Source of the DNA: Pegoplata infirma
Taxonomy: Eukaryota; Arthropoda; Insecta; Diptera; Anthomyiidae
Direction of reading: 5' to 3'
Assembly: GCA_963921195.1 (NCBI GenBank)
Contig: OY992536.1
Span: 89,757,007 to 89,821,006, forward strand
DNA: 64,000 nt
The notes below the pieces were generated by a model that worked only from the letters and a program-made list of their open reading frames with translations, had not been told where the DNA came from and ran no database searches. This document shows positions 31,683 through 42,948 of this stretch, piece after piece; within the stretch, counting starts at the first letter, position 1; each line of letters starts with the position of its first letter. The position numbers were made by a program, and so were the translations under genes.

Positions 31683-33104
31683 TACCCAACACCCAAATCT
31701 GCCACAGGATATAATAATTTTGTGTTGATCTTTGTTACGTGCCAAAATATAAAAGATAGACCATCCGTAATTTTTAAGTACATGAACAACCATTTTTACT
31801 CGGTTATAAGCAATTATAACTAAATTATCTAATAATTAAAGGAATATTAACACGATAAACATGACATGTGTGTGATTTTTATTGTAAAAAATTTTATAAT
31901 AACGTTAATTTAATTTTTAATAAACAATAAGCCATCCTAAAAATATGTATATTAAATTAAGCATCAAGAATGAAAAATTAAAAAAGTTTTTAATACACGG
32001 CTTGACGTCAATTGATGGCGATTAAAATTAAATGATGGATGAATTGAGGAAAAAATTATAAACTATTATATTTTCACAAGATTCATTTGTATGAAAACGA
32101 AAATGTACGTATAATAAAAATTTTAAGGTACATTTAGTTTTTAAATTTTGTAAACATGTTTATTTTTAGTTTAAAATCAAAATATTTATAAAGGTAAAAA
32201 AACACTGTTCGACACCAAAAACATTCCAGTAAAACATCTAACACAGAAAATAATATTAAGAAAAACAATTTGAGCAATCACTTGTTTAAATTTAAAAAAA
32301 AAAAATAAGTAATTTTTTAATTGACGTAAAAATTTACTCAAAAACTAAAAAAAAAAAAATAAATAATTTAATACAAATTTAATCATTTTTTTTATTCTCT
32401 TGGTGTTTTTAATTCTCATTTAGTTTATAGTTTTTTGTATATGTATATGAAAGTTTAAAATCATCTTTATGAAATTGTCCTATATCTTTCAGACATAAAT
32501 ATATTTAGTAAAGTTTAAAAAAATATTAAAAAAAAAATGTGAAACTTTTTAAAAAATAGAATTGATAAATTTTGAGTAAATTTTTAATTGACACAATTAA
32601 AAAGTTACTTAAAAAAATTTTAAAACTTTAAGAAAAGTTTTAATTATGTCAATTAAAAATTTTAATTTTTTTAGTAAGCATTTAATAATTTTTTTATTAA
32701 AAGTTTACTCAATACTATTAAATCGTTTACTGGTGCAAAATTGAGTAATTTTTTACTCAATAGTATTAAAAATTTACTCAAATTTTTTTTTATTTTTTTC
32801 TGTGAACTGAGCCTTTAGATGTTTGTCTTCTGATTCCCAAATCTGCAATTTCTAAATTTTTATAAAAAGTCACATAACCTATAATTTAGCACTTTTTGGG
32901 AATTCACTGTTACTTGTCCTTGCGTTGCTTCTACAAAGATTTTATATAAAATGGATCTCCTGATTCGAAATTAGTTAAACATGTTTCGTTTTCGAGATAT
33001 TCGAGTTCGAGCTATGATTGCACTTCGAACCCATTTTTCGGAAAGGTATTATGTGTAGGGTATTATGTTGTCGGCATTGATCGACTTTAATTTTCTTACT
33101 TGTT
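31683..33104 (+). mobile_element. Diverged DINE-like element, subfamily B
   Basis: Head 'tatacccaacacccaaatctgccacaggatata' and 'gtgttgatctttgttacg'; tail with the hairpin 'gtcggcattgatcgac' and TTCTTACTTGTTTT. The GTCY microsatellite is not preserved. It is interrupted by the MITE at 32242-32804. Confidence 0.5.
32242..32804 (+). mobile_element. CACAG-terminated MITE (M family), intact copy
   Basis: 563 bp, ends CACAGAAAATAATATTAAG and TATTTTTTTCTGTG, with 'aa' on both sides. Repeated 'atttactcaa'/'ttgagtaaat' words near both ends make long imperfect inverted repeats. It is the reference for the interrupted copy at 1448-4222. Confidence 0.7.
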
Positions 33105-33189
33105 TTATTCGATTTTCTTCGATTTTGTCTTATCATTTTGCAATACTACATGTTGAGCTACAAAAAGTACATTTTTCAATTCGTGAGTA

Positions 33190-33345
33190 TTTCTTGAACA
33201 TGATAATATCGTGACCATGATTAAAGTTTTTTTCCACTCACATGAGCGTGCATGAGCGTGAGAATAAAAAATGATCGTCTTGAATCAAATTTTTATTTCG
33301 TGATCATGATTGAAAAGTCACTCACGATCCCATCTCTATTCTGCA
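33190..33345. repeat. Short GTGAGTG-type repeat
   Basis: 'cactcacatgagcgtgcatgagcgtgag' and the end 'cactcacgatcccatctct', an opposite-orientation relative of 9742-10240. Confidence 0.4.
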
Positions 33346-33774
33346 CCACCGTTTTGCTACATGCGAGAATATTAGCACGGGGTTTCCACCCCTCTCATTT
33401 AATTATTGGGTAAAAAATTTGTCTTTTTACCTTCCAAGAAAGCAATATTTTGAGAAAAAAAAAAACTTAGTTTGTAAAAGTGTACACTTTTTTAGGCAAA
33501 AATACAAAAAAACGCAATTTCTACGAAAGTGCAGACAAAATTTCACATTTTTTGCACGAGAAAAAAACGCAATTATATAAACAATAAATGCGATCGGAAG
33601 TTAAAATTTGCAACACATTTTAAAAAAGTTCTTCCTCTTACGTTATACCGTAAAGTGGTCTTAATTTTTTATTAGTTAATAATTTAATTGGCTACAATAA
33701 AAAAAATCTACTAAATCACATGTGCAGTTACTACACTAAAGCAGATAATCTCAATGACACAATTTTTTTTTTAG
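33346..33774. other. Gene-free intron sequence
   Basis: No recognised feature. Slightly GC-richer at 33346-33410, without splice-flanked frames. Confidence 0.4.
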
Positions 33775-34030
33775 TAGGGTGTTCAATTAATTGGATTTTT
33801 ATTGTTCGATTAAACGATTAATCAATATTTGGCAATTTTGACTTAATACAAGATTCTAAAATACAAAATTTTTTTCGACAATATTAGACAAAAATTAGCA
33901 TTTTAGAAAAAAATGGCACAAAATCTTCAAAATGTATCAAAATTTTAGTTTTCTGCAATTTCGTTTGAGAAAATTAAAAAAAAAAATAATTTTAGAGATT
34001 TGAAAAATGCCTTCAATAAAAAAACGAATA

Positions 34031-34155
34031 TTCAAGCTCCAGGCCTTAGTTTTTTGTATTTTTATCCTGAAGATGTCATCCGAAGGATGATGAAATATTA
34101 ATTAATAAACTAAATAAATAAAATTTATTAAAAAAACTAAGGCCTCGAGCTTGAA
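34031..34155. mobile_element. 125-bp foldback TTCAAGCTCCAGGCCTTAG
   Basis: Inverted ends TTCAAGCTCCAGGCCTTAGT and ACTAAGGCCTCGAGCTTGAA. The middle has 'cctgaagatgtcatcc', 'gaaggatgatgaaa', a stem (TCATCC/GGATGA) between CTGAAGA and GAAA that resembles a decayed hammerhead core. Confidence 0.55.
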
Positions 34156-34247
34156 TAACGATTTACTTATTGAAATTAAACCAAAATGGTCGAAGAAACA
34201 AATTAAATAATTATGATTTGGAAAATGTGTAGAATTCAAAAATTGAT

Positions 34248-34886
34248 CTGTTGTAAACACGCTGACCTTTGAAAGACTATACGGAGGCTCCTAAAGTTTG
34301 GCATATATCTTGGTTATTTAAATGGTCAGGTTGGTATTACAATTCAGCAAAATCGGTCCAGTGTTTCAAAAGTTATAAGCAAAAGAGCGAAATTCGGCAA
34401 TGCTTAAACAACACACTAACTTTCGAAAGACACTCCTGAGACTGTTGAAGCTTGGACTATATCTTTGTCATTCCCCAGGTCTCGTTGGCATTAAATTTCA
34501 GCAAAATCGGTGTAGTGGTTCAAAAGTAATAAGAAAAACCCATAATTTCAGATTGGTTTCACCTTAAATTCACTTGTTGAAAAACAACTTTAAAAGTATT
34601 GGTAAGTTACCAAAGCATTGGTAAGTTACCAATGCTTTTAAAACTTGTTTACCAATGGTAAGTCACAAAAATAGTTAACAACATTTTTTTGTCATTCAAA
34701 AATATTTTTACACTAAAAAAATGTTACACTCGAAAAAAAATTACACTCAAAAAAATTTTCACTAAAATTTTTTTACAAAAATGACTTAAAAATGTGTTTT
34801 TGTTAATTTTTTTCTATCACTTAAAAGAACATTGTGGAGGGTATTCATGGATTCGTCAAAGTCGAAATTAACTTTTCTGCTTGTTT
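34248..34886 (+). mobile_element. DINE-like subfamily A, 5'-truncated copy
   Basis: It begins just after the position of the (GTCY)n tract ('ctgttgtaaacacgctgac') and runs to the tail 'gattcgtcaaagtcgaa' and TTTTCTGCTTGTTT. Directly followed by a complete copy in the same orientation. Confidence 0.75.
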
Positions 34887-34888
34887 CT

Positions 34889-35721
34889 TTATACAATCCA
34901 CTCTAGTGATAGAGGGTATATATAAGTTTGTCATTCCGTTTGTAACACCTCGAAATATTGGCATAGGACCCCATAAAGTATATATATTCATGATCATCGA
35001 TAGATTTTAAGACGATCTAGTGATGTCCGTCTGTCTGTCTGTTGAAACCACGCTGACTTTTGAAAGACTTTACGGAGGCTCCAGAAGTTTGGCATATATG
35101 TTGGGCATTTACCTGGTCAGGTTGGTATTGCAATCCAGCAAAATCGGTCCAGTGGTTCAAAAGTTAAGAGCAAAAGACTGAATTTCGGCAAGGGTTTTTC
35201 GTAAATTTACGAGATAAAAAACACGCTAACTTTAGAAAGACAATTCAGAGGACGCTGAAGCTTGGCATATATATTTGTCGTTCTTCTGGCATAGTTCGAA
35301 TTTAATTTCAGCCGAATCCTTTTAGTGGTTAAAAAGTTATTAGCAAAACCGTGAATTTCAGATTAGTTTCACCTTATATTCACGTGTTAAAAACTCGTTA
35401 AACATGTTTGAAAAACATTGGTTAGTCACAAAAATATTTTACAACGTATTTTTGTCACTCAAAAATATTTTTACACTAAAAAAAAAATACATTTGAAAAA
35501 AATTTTACACCCAAAAAAAATTTTACATCCAAAATAAAATTTGGTAAATTATTTTTATTTTTTCAAAAATTACTAAAAAAAGTTGTTTTTCACAACATAA
35601 AATATTTCTAATCAAAAATTTTATTTTTTCACGTTAGAAAATTTTTCTATCACTTAAAAAGGGCATTGTGAAGGGTATTCATGGATTCGGCCAAGTCGAA
35701 TTTAACTTTTCTATATGTTTT
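34889..35721 (+). mobile_element. DINE-like subfamily A, complete copy
   Basis: Head TATACAATCCACTCTAGTG, 'agagggtata', (TA)n, 'gatctagtgatgtccgtc' with (GTCY)n at 35026-35042. The body has two 'tttggcatatat' blocks. The tail has 'gtgaagggtattcatgg', the hairpin 'attcggccaagtcgaat' and TTTTCTATATGTTTT. At 833 bp it is the reference for the family. No coding capacity. Confidence 0.82.
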
Positions 35722-35764
35722 AAATTTCAATGGCCACATAAATTTTGTTTGTTTATTTGTCTTG

Positions 35765-36308
35765 GAACTTCAAAAAAAAAATCGAGAATATGCGCTTAAA
35801 ATATGCACTAAAAATATCAAAATATGTACTAAAAAACCTAAAAATATGCAATAAAAAATAAAATGTGTGTAATAAAAATCTTGTTTTCATAAGAAAAACA
35901 TCTTGGAAAGCAAAAATTAACGCCGAATTTAAATAGCAACATTTAAAACTTAATGTAAGCAAGATTTTTTTTAGAAATTAAGACAATTTATAAAAAAATA
36001 AAAAAAAATAAGTTATTTTTCTTATTTTCAAAATAAATTTTTATAACTTATTATAATTTAAATAATTTTCAATTTGTATTTTTTTGCTAATTTATGCCAA
36101 AATGTGCAAAAATATGCTAAAAGTTCGAAGTATTCACAAAAAATGCATATAAACCCATAATATGCAAAAATGTGCATTTTTTACCAATATATGCAAATAC
36201 AAATCAATGCCATTTTAACGCAAATTTCTTTATTCGGAAATATAATTTGTCGATGTCGTTTTTAGACTATAGACAAATAACATGCATTTGCATTGAAATC
36301 ACATTTTA
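35765..36308 (+). mobile_element. TAGGGATGAG-type hAT-like element, decayed ends
   Basis: Interior colinear with 42134-42706 ('aatatgcgcttaaaatatgc', 'atcttgttttcata', 'acatgcatttgcattgaaatc'), but both termini are eroded and no target duplication can be read. Confidence 0.6.
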
Positions 36309-36618
36309 ATTCGATTAATCGCTATAAATTCTTCGATTAATCCTTCAATCGAAATTAACAATTTTAAATTTATCGAACAATTATTGGTCTAAAAATTGTT
36401 CGATTAATCGAATAAAAATAAATCGAAGAAGAATGAACACCCTATTCTTCAGTATTTAAAGAAAATTTAAAACAAACGAAAATCTTCAAAACAAATCATT
36501 GCGTTCGTTTTTTTCTTAATTATTTAATTAGGGTTAAATAAACAAATTAAGTTAAATTGACTAAGATTTATTTAGTAAAAAAATCTTACATAGTTGTGAA
36601 GAGCAAAGTATGACGTAC

Positions 36619-36713
36619 CTTAGTAATTCCTCACGCCAACTTTGTTCACTGGAATGAGTGGCACGAAACATGATCATCGACAAGCGACTTAGACTACGTT
36701 TAAGTTCGGGCAT
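36619..36713 (-). CDS. Irk1: Inward-rectifier K+ channel, alternative first exon 1b
   Basis: On the minus strand ATG at 36713-36711 opens 31 codons (MPELKRSLSRLSMIMF to SWREELL) plus AG, then the donor AG/gtacgt at 36618. The exon ends in phase 2. Joined to the acceptor at 6608 it completes an Arg codon and reads on into YRQTRFSSRR, so the splice is in frame. The intron would be 30,010 bp. The encoded peptide would be a Ser/Arg-rich cytoplasmic N-terminus preceding the conserved Kir core. There is no acceptor-like sequence just upstream, so transcription probably starts 5' of here, in the repeat-poor 36720-37600. Alternative: an unrelated short frame with a chance donor. Phase, donor quality and frame agreement make the exon reading more likely. 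Confidence 0.7.
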
Positions 36714-37619
36714 TTTGAAAAGATTTTCTTTTTTTTTTTGCAAAGATCACTTAAATATTCTTGAGCAAGGTTAAGTTTGAAATTTTTTTTTTATTTTATT
36801 AAATTTTACACTTAGACATTAAATTCTTATGTAAGTTGATTTTATTAATTTTAAATATTTTCTTAATAATTTTTTTAGAATTTAACATTTTGTTGCTTGA
36901 TTTTTTTGTAATATTTTTAAAAATTTTAAATTTTTTTCTTTTTTGAAATTATGTTTTTCGAGATTTTCCACTATTTTATTTGTTAATGTTTCCCTTTGTA
37001 TAGTTTTATGTCAACTATTAGTTGAATTTCAATTTATATTAGACAATTTTTTTTTTTGAGAAAAATTTTTGAAATAAAAACAACAAATTTTGCACATTTA
37101 TCTTCTCAATTGTACTTTGATTTTGCATTGTTTGAGATATATTTTTTTTTTTTGTTCAAAAAAAAAGTTTAATTTTTCGTAAAAATGCATTTGTTTTAAA
37201 TTAATTTTCTTGTCATTGCATTATTGCATGCTGTTATTTTGAAAATGCAAAATAAAACAAAAAAAAATAAATATTGTAATTCCACATAATCTTTGCTCAT
37301 TATTATTAATGGCATAAAGATTTTAGGATTAAAAATGAAAAAAATAAACATATTTTTACGTGACTTTGCCAGATAAAAGTACGAATCAAATGACTTATTT
37401 ATATAACAAAAATATTTACATCGCAGCAATATTTTAAAATTTCAATACATATTTTTTTGAAATTTTTAATTTCACTTTTTTCTTGTTTTTTTTTTGTCGT
37501 GTTTTATTAAAAGTTTGAAGTAATTTTTAATTTTTCATAAAAAAAAATTACAAAAAGACAAGAAAAAGGTTTCAAAAATGACAACATCATATGAGCTTTA
37601 GTCAATTTTGAGAAATTAA
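36714..37619. other. Repeat-poor region upstream of exon 1b
   Basis: About 900 bp without recognised transposon sequence, AT-rich. On the minus strand it would hold the promoter and 5' leader of exon 1b. No convincing TATA box or initiator can be singled out. Confidence 0.35.
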
Positions 37620-38400
37620 AAAAATCGTTTTTTGATGGCGCCAAGATTCCCAGATCAATGTATTGGATTTTTGAAAAATTAAAAAAAAACTAAAAAAATT
37701 ATATCTTGCGACACATCATATTTATTAATTTTGAACACGAATATAATGAAACAATTAAAATCGGTCGAAGACAATTGAAATCGGATATCGCTGTTTGAAA
37801 TTTAAAAAAAATACAGTTTTTTCCTACATTTACGGTTTTTTACACTCAAAAAAAACTTTGTAAAATTACAAGAAAAACTTGTAACTATTTTATGTTTGCT
37901 ACCTCCTATTTGACAAAAGTTCCTAGTAATTTTACAAGCTTTTTACCAATATTTTTTTTTAATTTACCAATTTTTGGACACGATAAAATTACAAGGAGGT
38001 TTCGTAATTTTACTAGATTTTTTGCTACCTCCCATTTTACGGAATTCCTAGTAATTTTACAAGCTTTTTGTAATTTTACAAGCTTTTTACCAATAAAATT
38101 GTAAATTTACAGTTTTTGGCGGAATTGAAATTACAAGGAATTCTCGGGAATTTACTAGATTTTTTTGTAAAACTATATTGGAAATTTGTAAAATTTAAAA
38201 AAAATAAATTAAAATTCCAAATAAAATGTAAGTTTCGATCCAAATTTGTTTGTTAAAAAAAGGAAAACTGTCAAATATTGGTAAAATGGGATTACGAAAC
38301 TTATCTTAGTAAGTTGGCAAAGTTTTTTTTTGTGTGTAAGAATCTTAAAATGGCCTTCCCGTGACCCTTTCATTGTGCTTGAGACAAACTTTCATTTAAA
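37620..38400 (+). repeat. P-family dispersed repeat, split by a MITE
   Basis: 'acacatcatatttattaattttga', 'aaaatcggtcgaag' and 'ttttttcctacatt' (37700-37842), then after the MITE 'cttgagacaaactttcat' (38371), match 12200-12720 in order. It runs straight into the DINE-like (TA)n at about 38410. Confidence 0.5.
37843..38336. mobile_element. K-family MITE, CACTCAAAAAAAACTTTG ends
   Basis: 494 bp between TA (37841-37842) and TA (38337-38338). Ends CACTCAAAAAAAACTTTG and CAAAGTTTTTTTTTGTGTG. The interior is made of degenerate 'attttacaagctttttaccaata' words repeated every 60-130 bp, also seen at 38667, 51880 and 59529. Confidence 0.7.
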
Positions 38401-38660
38401 ATTAACTTGAGCCAAACCCATGAAATATATATATGTATATAATAGATCAGTGATCGATTTTAAGACATTCTAGCGATGTCCGTCTGTCTGTCCGTCTGTA
38501 TGTCTGTGGAAATGGTGATGACGGCCAAAATATTGCACGGAGATGACTGAAACTTAGCACATCTATTGGAAGTTCTTCCGAGCAGTTTGGTATTGCATTT
38601 GAGCGATATCGGTTCAACGGTTCAAAAGTTATGAACAAAAATGTAAGGACACCTTAAAAT
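38401..38660 (+). mobile_element. DINE-like head, third subfamily
   Basis: (TA)n at 38420-38443, 'cgattttaagacattctagc', 'gatgtccgtctgtctgtccg' with (GTCY)n to 38510, then 'atatcggttcaacggttcaa' and 'aaaagttatgaac'. The matching interior reappears at 40505, on the far side of a MITE fragment and a minisatellite. Confidence 0.7.
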
Positions 38661-38666
38661 TTTTGG

Positions 38667-38935
38667 TACACTCAAAAAAAAAAAAACCTTGTAAAGTTAC
38701 TAAAAATCTCGTGATTTTACGAGGCTATTCTCGTAAAATAGAAGGCAGGTAAAATTCTCGTAAAATTACGAGGATTTTCTCGTAATTTTGAATGTGTCAA
38801 AAATTGGTAAAACCACCAAAAATAAAAAAAAAGGTAAACTAACATGAAAAAATGGTAAATATATTAAAAAAAAATAGTAAATTAACAAACGTAAATGGTA
38901 AATTTACAAAAAAAATAGTAAATTAAAAACAAAAA
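38667..38935. mobile_element. K-family MITE, left part
   Basis: It starts TACACTCAAAAAAAA and has 'ttttacgaggctattctcg' and 'aaattacgaggattttctcg'. No right terminus is found; it passes into the 21-bp minisatellite. Confidence 0.55.
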
Positions 38936-40495
38936 TATAAAATTGTCCAAATGTATTTTAAAATTATCCAAATGTATTTTAAAATTTTTAAAATACAATT
39001 TTAAAATTGTACAAATGTACAAACGTATTTTAAAATTGTCCAAGTGTATTATAAAATTGTACAAATATATTTTTAAATTGTCCAAATGTGTTTTAAAATT
39101 GTCCAAATGTATTTTAAAATTATACAAATGTATTTTAAAATTGTCCATCTGTATTTTAAACATTTCCAAATGTATTTTAAAATTGTCCAGATATATTTTA
39201 AAATTTACTAAATGTGGTTTAAAATTGTTCAAATGTAGTTTAAAAATTTTCAAATGTGTTTTAAAATAATCCAATTGCATTTTAAAATTTTCCAAATGTA
39301 TTTAAACATTAAGATAATATGTGTTTTAAAATTGTTCAAATGTATTTGAAAATTGTCCAAATATACTTTAAAATTGTCTAAATATATTTTAAAATTGTCT
39401 AAATGTATTTTAAAATTGTCCAAATGGAGTTTAAAATTTTTCAAATGTGTTTTAAATTAATCCAATTGTATTTTAAATTTTCCAAATGTATTTGAAAAAT
39501 TTCCAAATATATTTTAAAATTGTCCAAATGTATTTTAAAATTTTCAAAATGCATTTTAAAATTATCCAAATGTATTTTAAAATACATTTGGACAATTTTA
39601 AAATATATTTGGACAATTTAAAAATATATTTGGACAATTTAAAAATATATTTGGAAAATTTTAAATACATTTGACCAATTTTAAAATACATTGAACAATT
39701 TTAAAATACATTTAGACAATTTTAAAATACATTTGAATAATTCTAAAATACATATGGTCGATTTTAGAATACATTTAGACAATTTTAAAATATATTCGGA
39801 CAATTTTAAAATACATTTGGACAGTTTCAAATTAATTTGGACAATTTCAAAATATATTTTGACAATTTTCAAATACATTTGGACAATTTTAAAATACATT
39901 TGGGCAATTTTAAAATTCATTTGGACAATTTTAAAATATATTTGGACAATTTTAAAATTAATTTGGACAATTTTAAATTACATTTGGACAATTTTAAAAT
40001 ACATTTGGACAATTTGAAAATACATTTAGACAATTTTAAAATACATTTGGACAATTTTAAAATACATTTGGACAATTTTAAAATTCATTTGGACAATTTT
40101 AATATACATTTGGAAAATTTAAAAATACATTTGGAAAATTTAAAACTACATTTGGACAATTTTAAAATACATTTGAAAAATTTTGAAATACATTTGGACA
40201 ATTTTAAAATACACTTGGAGAATTTTAAAATACATTTGGACAATTTTAAAATACATTTGAACAATTTTAAAATATATTTCGACAATTTTAAAATATATGT
40301 GGATAATTTTAAAATTCATTTGGACAATTTTAAAATATATTTGGACAATTTTAAAATACATGTGAACAATTTAAAAATACATTTGGACAATCTTAAAATT
40401 CATTTGGAAAATTTTAAAATATATTTGGACAATTTTAAAATACATTTGGACAATTTTAAAATACATTTGGAAAATTTAAAAATACAATTGAAAAT
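38936..40495. repeat. Inverted 21-bp minisatellite encoding a heptad frame
   Basis: About 74 diverged copies of a 21-bp unit. The unit reads 'attttaaaattgtccaaatgt' on the left (38936-39578) and its complement 'acatttggacaattttaaaat' on the right (39579-40495). The two blocks meet at the exact 28-bp palindrome 39565-39592. Because 21 is a multiple of 3, frames stay open for long distances on both strands. The longest (39837-40502, plus) is 221 codons of NFKIHLD-type heptads, with hydrophobic F/I/L in register. No promoter, start context or splice signals support translation, so I treat it as a satellite. The whole 1.56 kb could fold into one long hairpin. Confidence 0.92.
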
Positions 40496-40504
40496 GGCTT
40501 AGTG

Positions 40505-40660
40505 AAAGAGCTTTAAAAAAGTTGGTAAGCCTCAAAATTACTTTACAAAGTATTTTTGTCACACAAAAATATTTTTACACCAAAAAAAAAGTTACACTCG
40601 AAAAAAATTTAATATTAAAAAAAAAAAAAATAATTTTCCTTTTTTACAAAAATGGCAAAA
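40505..40660 (+). mobile_element. DINE-like interior fragment
   Basis: 'aaattactttacaaagtatttttgtcacacaaaaatattttta' matches the part of subfamily A just after the body (35425-35475). It is probably the continuation of the head at 38401-38660, with the MITE and minisatellite between them. Confidence 0.5.
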
Positions 40661-40664
40661 AAAA

Positions 40665-41592
40665 AGTTTTCAGTCAGTTTTTTGATTGAAATTCCTCCAA
40701 TTAAAAAATTGTTATACCAATCATCAAATTGTAGGTGATTGATTGATATTTTCAATCAAACATTTTTTAGATTTTGATCAAAAATGTGAACAATTTTTTA
40801 TTTATAGTCAATCAAAATAATGATAGATTTAACAAATGTAAGTTTATGAAAAAATGACAAAATTATTTTTTATACCCTCCAACCACAGTTTGGGGGTATA
40901 CTCACTTTGTCATTCCGTTTGTAACGCATCGAAATATCGGCCGGGGATCCCATTAAGTATATATATTATTGATCTATGATCGATTCTAAGACATTCTGTG
41001 AATGTCCGTCTGACTGTCCGTCTGTCTGTAGATAACGCAATGCAGTCCAAAATAAAACAGCTACACTCCTGAAGTTTGGCACAAATATGTCTCATGTTCA
41101 TAGGCAGGCTAAGTTCGTGAATGGGCAAAATCGGGTCAGGGGGGAAAAAGTTCCCCCTTGAAGAACTGAACCAACCTCTGAAAAAATACACTTTTTTACA
41201 TGTTTTTTTTTTTGTATTTTTGTTAAATAAATGAAATATTTGGTGTATTTATCGCGATGGGAAGGTGCTCTAAAAGTTCCCCACTGACCTTTATCACCCC
41301 CACCCCCATTTTTTTTTACATTTTGGAGGGTATAAAAGATTCGGCACAGCCGAATTTACCACTCTCACTTGTTTTGCTTTTAATTATGTTGCCAACAATA
41401 ATATTTTGTATATTTTTAAATTAATCTATTCAAATAAATCAAAGCGAAAAGAAATCTGGTATGCTGAAAATTTGTAATTCGACAGTTAAAGAAAATAACA
41501 AAAATTTTAATCAAAACAATGATTGACTCATTTAAATTTTGTTGATCAATAGATTTAATTGAAAATTTTTAGCCAATAATTTTTTGTGTGTA
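40665..41592 (-). mobile_element. L-family MITE, split by a DINE-like element
   Basis: Reverse complement of 5805-6256. The left part runs to 'gacaaaattattttt' and the right part resumes at 'gcttttaattatgttgcc', ending GCCAATAATTTTTTGTGTG. The uninterrupted copy reads through this point, so the 504 bp between are a later insertion. Confidence 0.72.
40871..41374 (+). mobile_element. DINE-like subfamily E, complete copy
   Basis: 504 bp. Head TATACCCTCCAACCACAG with paired 'gggggtata', 'cattccgtttgtaacgcatcg', 'aagtatatatatt', 'gaatgtccgtctgactgtccg', and a body with 'gcaaaatcgggtcagggggg'. The tail is 'ttttggagggtata', the hairpin ATTCGGCACAGCCGAAT and TTACCACTCTCACTTGTTTT. It is inserted between T residues in an L-family MITE with no evident target duplication, as expected for Helentron-like elements. 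Confidence 0.82.
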
Positions 41593-42133
41593 CGTACACC
41601 GTGTGTCTATATAACAGAACTACCACACTTACTGTCTAAACTAATTGAGCTTATGCCTCTACGATAAAAATTAAACAAAAAAAGTTATTGCAGGATCTCC
41701 AAAAGTAACATACACAATTTAAGTAAGTATATTGTCATTGGGTCACTATATTCTTAAAATTGTTAATTTTGACTACTTCAATTAGTCATTTATTATATCA
41801 TTAACAACTAAAAAACCCCTTTAACAATAAATTGACATTTTATTAGCACTTGAATTTTATTTTTATTTTTTGGTCACCCCCAAAATCAAATAATGAATCA
41901 ATGTTTATTTAAGATTTTGGTTTTTATTTATTTTTCTTTTGACGATAAAATTTTTTTTTTCGTTTTTAGATTATTTAAGCAAAGTGTGAAATTGAAAATT
42001 TTCAAGGAATTGCCATATGATTGCCAAAATATATAAGTTAGTAATATTTACACCACACTTATCTAATCTAATGCAAAAGCCCAACATAAAAATGACGTCA
42101 AAATAAAAATATAAAGAAATAATTCATAATCAT
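41593..42133. other. Gene-free intron sequence
   Basis: No repeat, exon or RNA gene recognised. Confidence 0.4.
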
Positions 42134-42706
42134 TAGGGATGAGATTTTCATGCACTAAAAAATCGAAAATATGCGCTTAAAATATGCGCTAAAAAATTCA
42201 AAATATGCACTAAAAAACCTAAAAATATGCACTAAAAAATAAAATGTGTGCAATAAAAATCTTGTTTTCATAGGAAAAACTTCTTCAAAAGCAAAAAAGT
42301 TATACTGGGTTTAAATAGTACCATTTAAAATTTTATAGAAGCAAGTTTTTTTTTAGATATTAAGACAGTCTATAAAAAAAACTTAAAAAAAACAGTTTTT
42401 CATATTTTCAAAATAAATTTTTTTAAATTTAAATAGTTTTTGAAACAAATAAATTTCAATTTGTGTTTTTGCTAATTTATGCCAAAATATGCAAAAATAT
42501 GCACTTAAAAGTTGGAAATATGCACAAAATATGAATTTAAAACCAAAATATGCAAAAATATGCATTCTCGCCAAAATATGCAAAAATATGCAAAAACAAA
42601 TCGATGCCATTTTAAAGCAAATGTCTTGATTCGGAAAGATAATTGGTCGATATCGTTTTTAGACTATCGACAAAAAACATGCATTTGCATGGAAATCTCA
42701 TCCCTA
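42134..42706 (+). mobile_element. hAT-like element TAGGGATGAGATTTTCATG
   Basis: 573 bp. Ends TAGGGATGAGATTTTCATGC and GCATGGAAATCTCATCCCTA, with an exact 8-bp duplication ATAATCAT (42126-42133 and 42707-42714). The interior is 'aaaatatgcactaaaaa' words on the left and 'gccaaaatatgcaaaaatat' on the right. This is the uninterrupted reference for 9063-10524. Confidence 0.88.
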
Positions 42707-42948
42707 ATAATCATCAAATACTTTCAAGTAGAAATAATTTAATCCTACTGTTGAAATTGCCACGGGGAATCATATGAATGAACAACAAAAACAAAAAAAA
42801 AAAACTATATATCAAATGACAAATCAATTGATTATAAAAGAAAATTAATAAATTAATTAAATAAAACACAAGATACCGCCCAACTGGCACAATTTGATAC
42901 CAACTAACGTGCATCGTCGCACTTGGAAACTAAATAGAAAAATATGTA

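Larger units (their letters stand above)
33775..36444. mobile_element. hAT-like element TAGGGTGTTCA, heavily interrupted
   Basis: Ends TAGGGTGTTCAATT and AATGAACACCCTA, with 'ttcgattaatcg' words near both ends. The flanks TTTTTTAG (33767-33774) and TTCTTCAG (36445-36452) agree at 6 of 8 positions, consistent with an old 8-bp duplication. Inside are a 125-bp foldback, two DINE-like elements and a TAGGGATGAG-type element, leaving roughly 480 bp of its own. Confidence 0.6.

Noticed and set aside
39837..40502. 221-codon open frame as a protein-coding gene
   Set aside because: It is wholly made of the 21-bp minisatellite, overlaps similarly long frames in other phases and on the other strand, and has no gene context.
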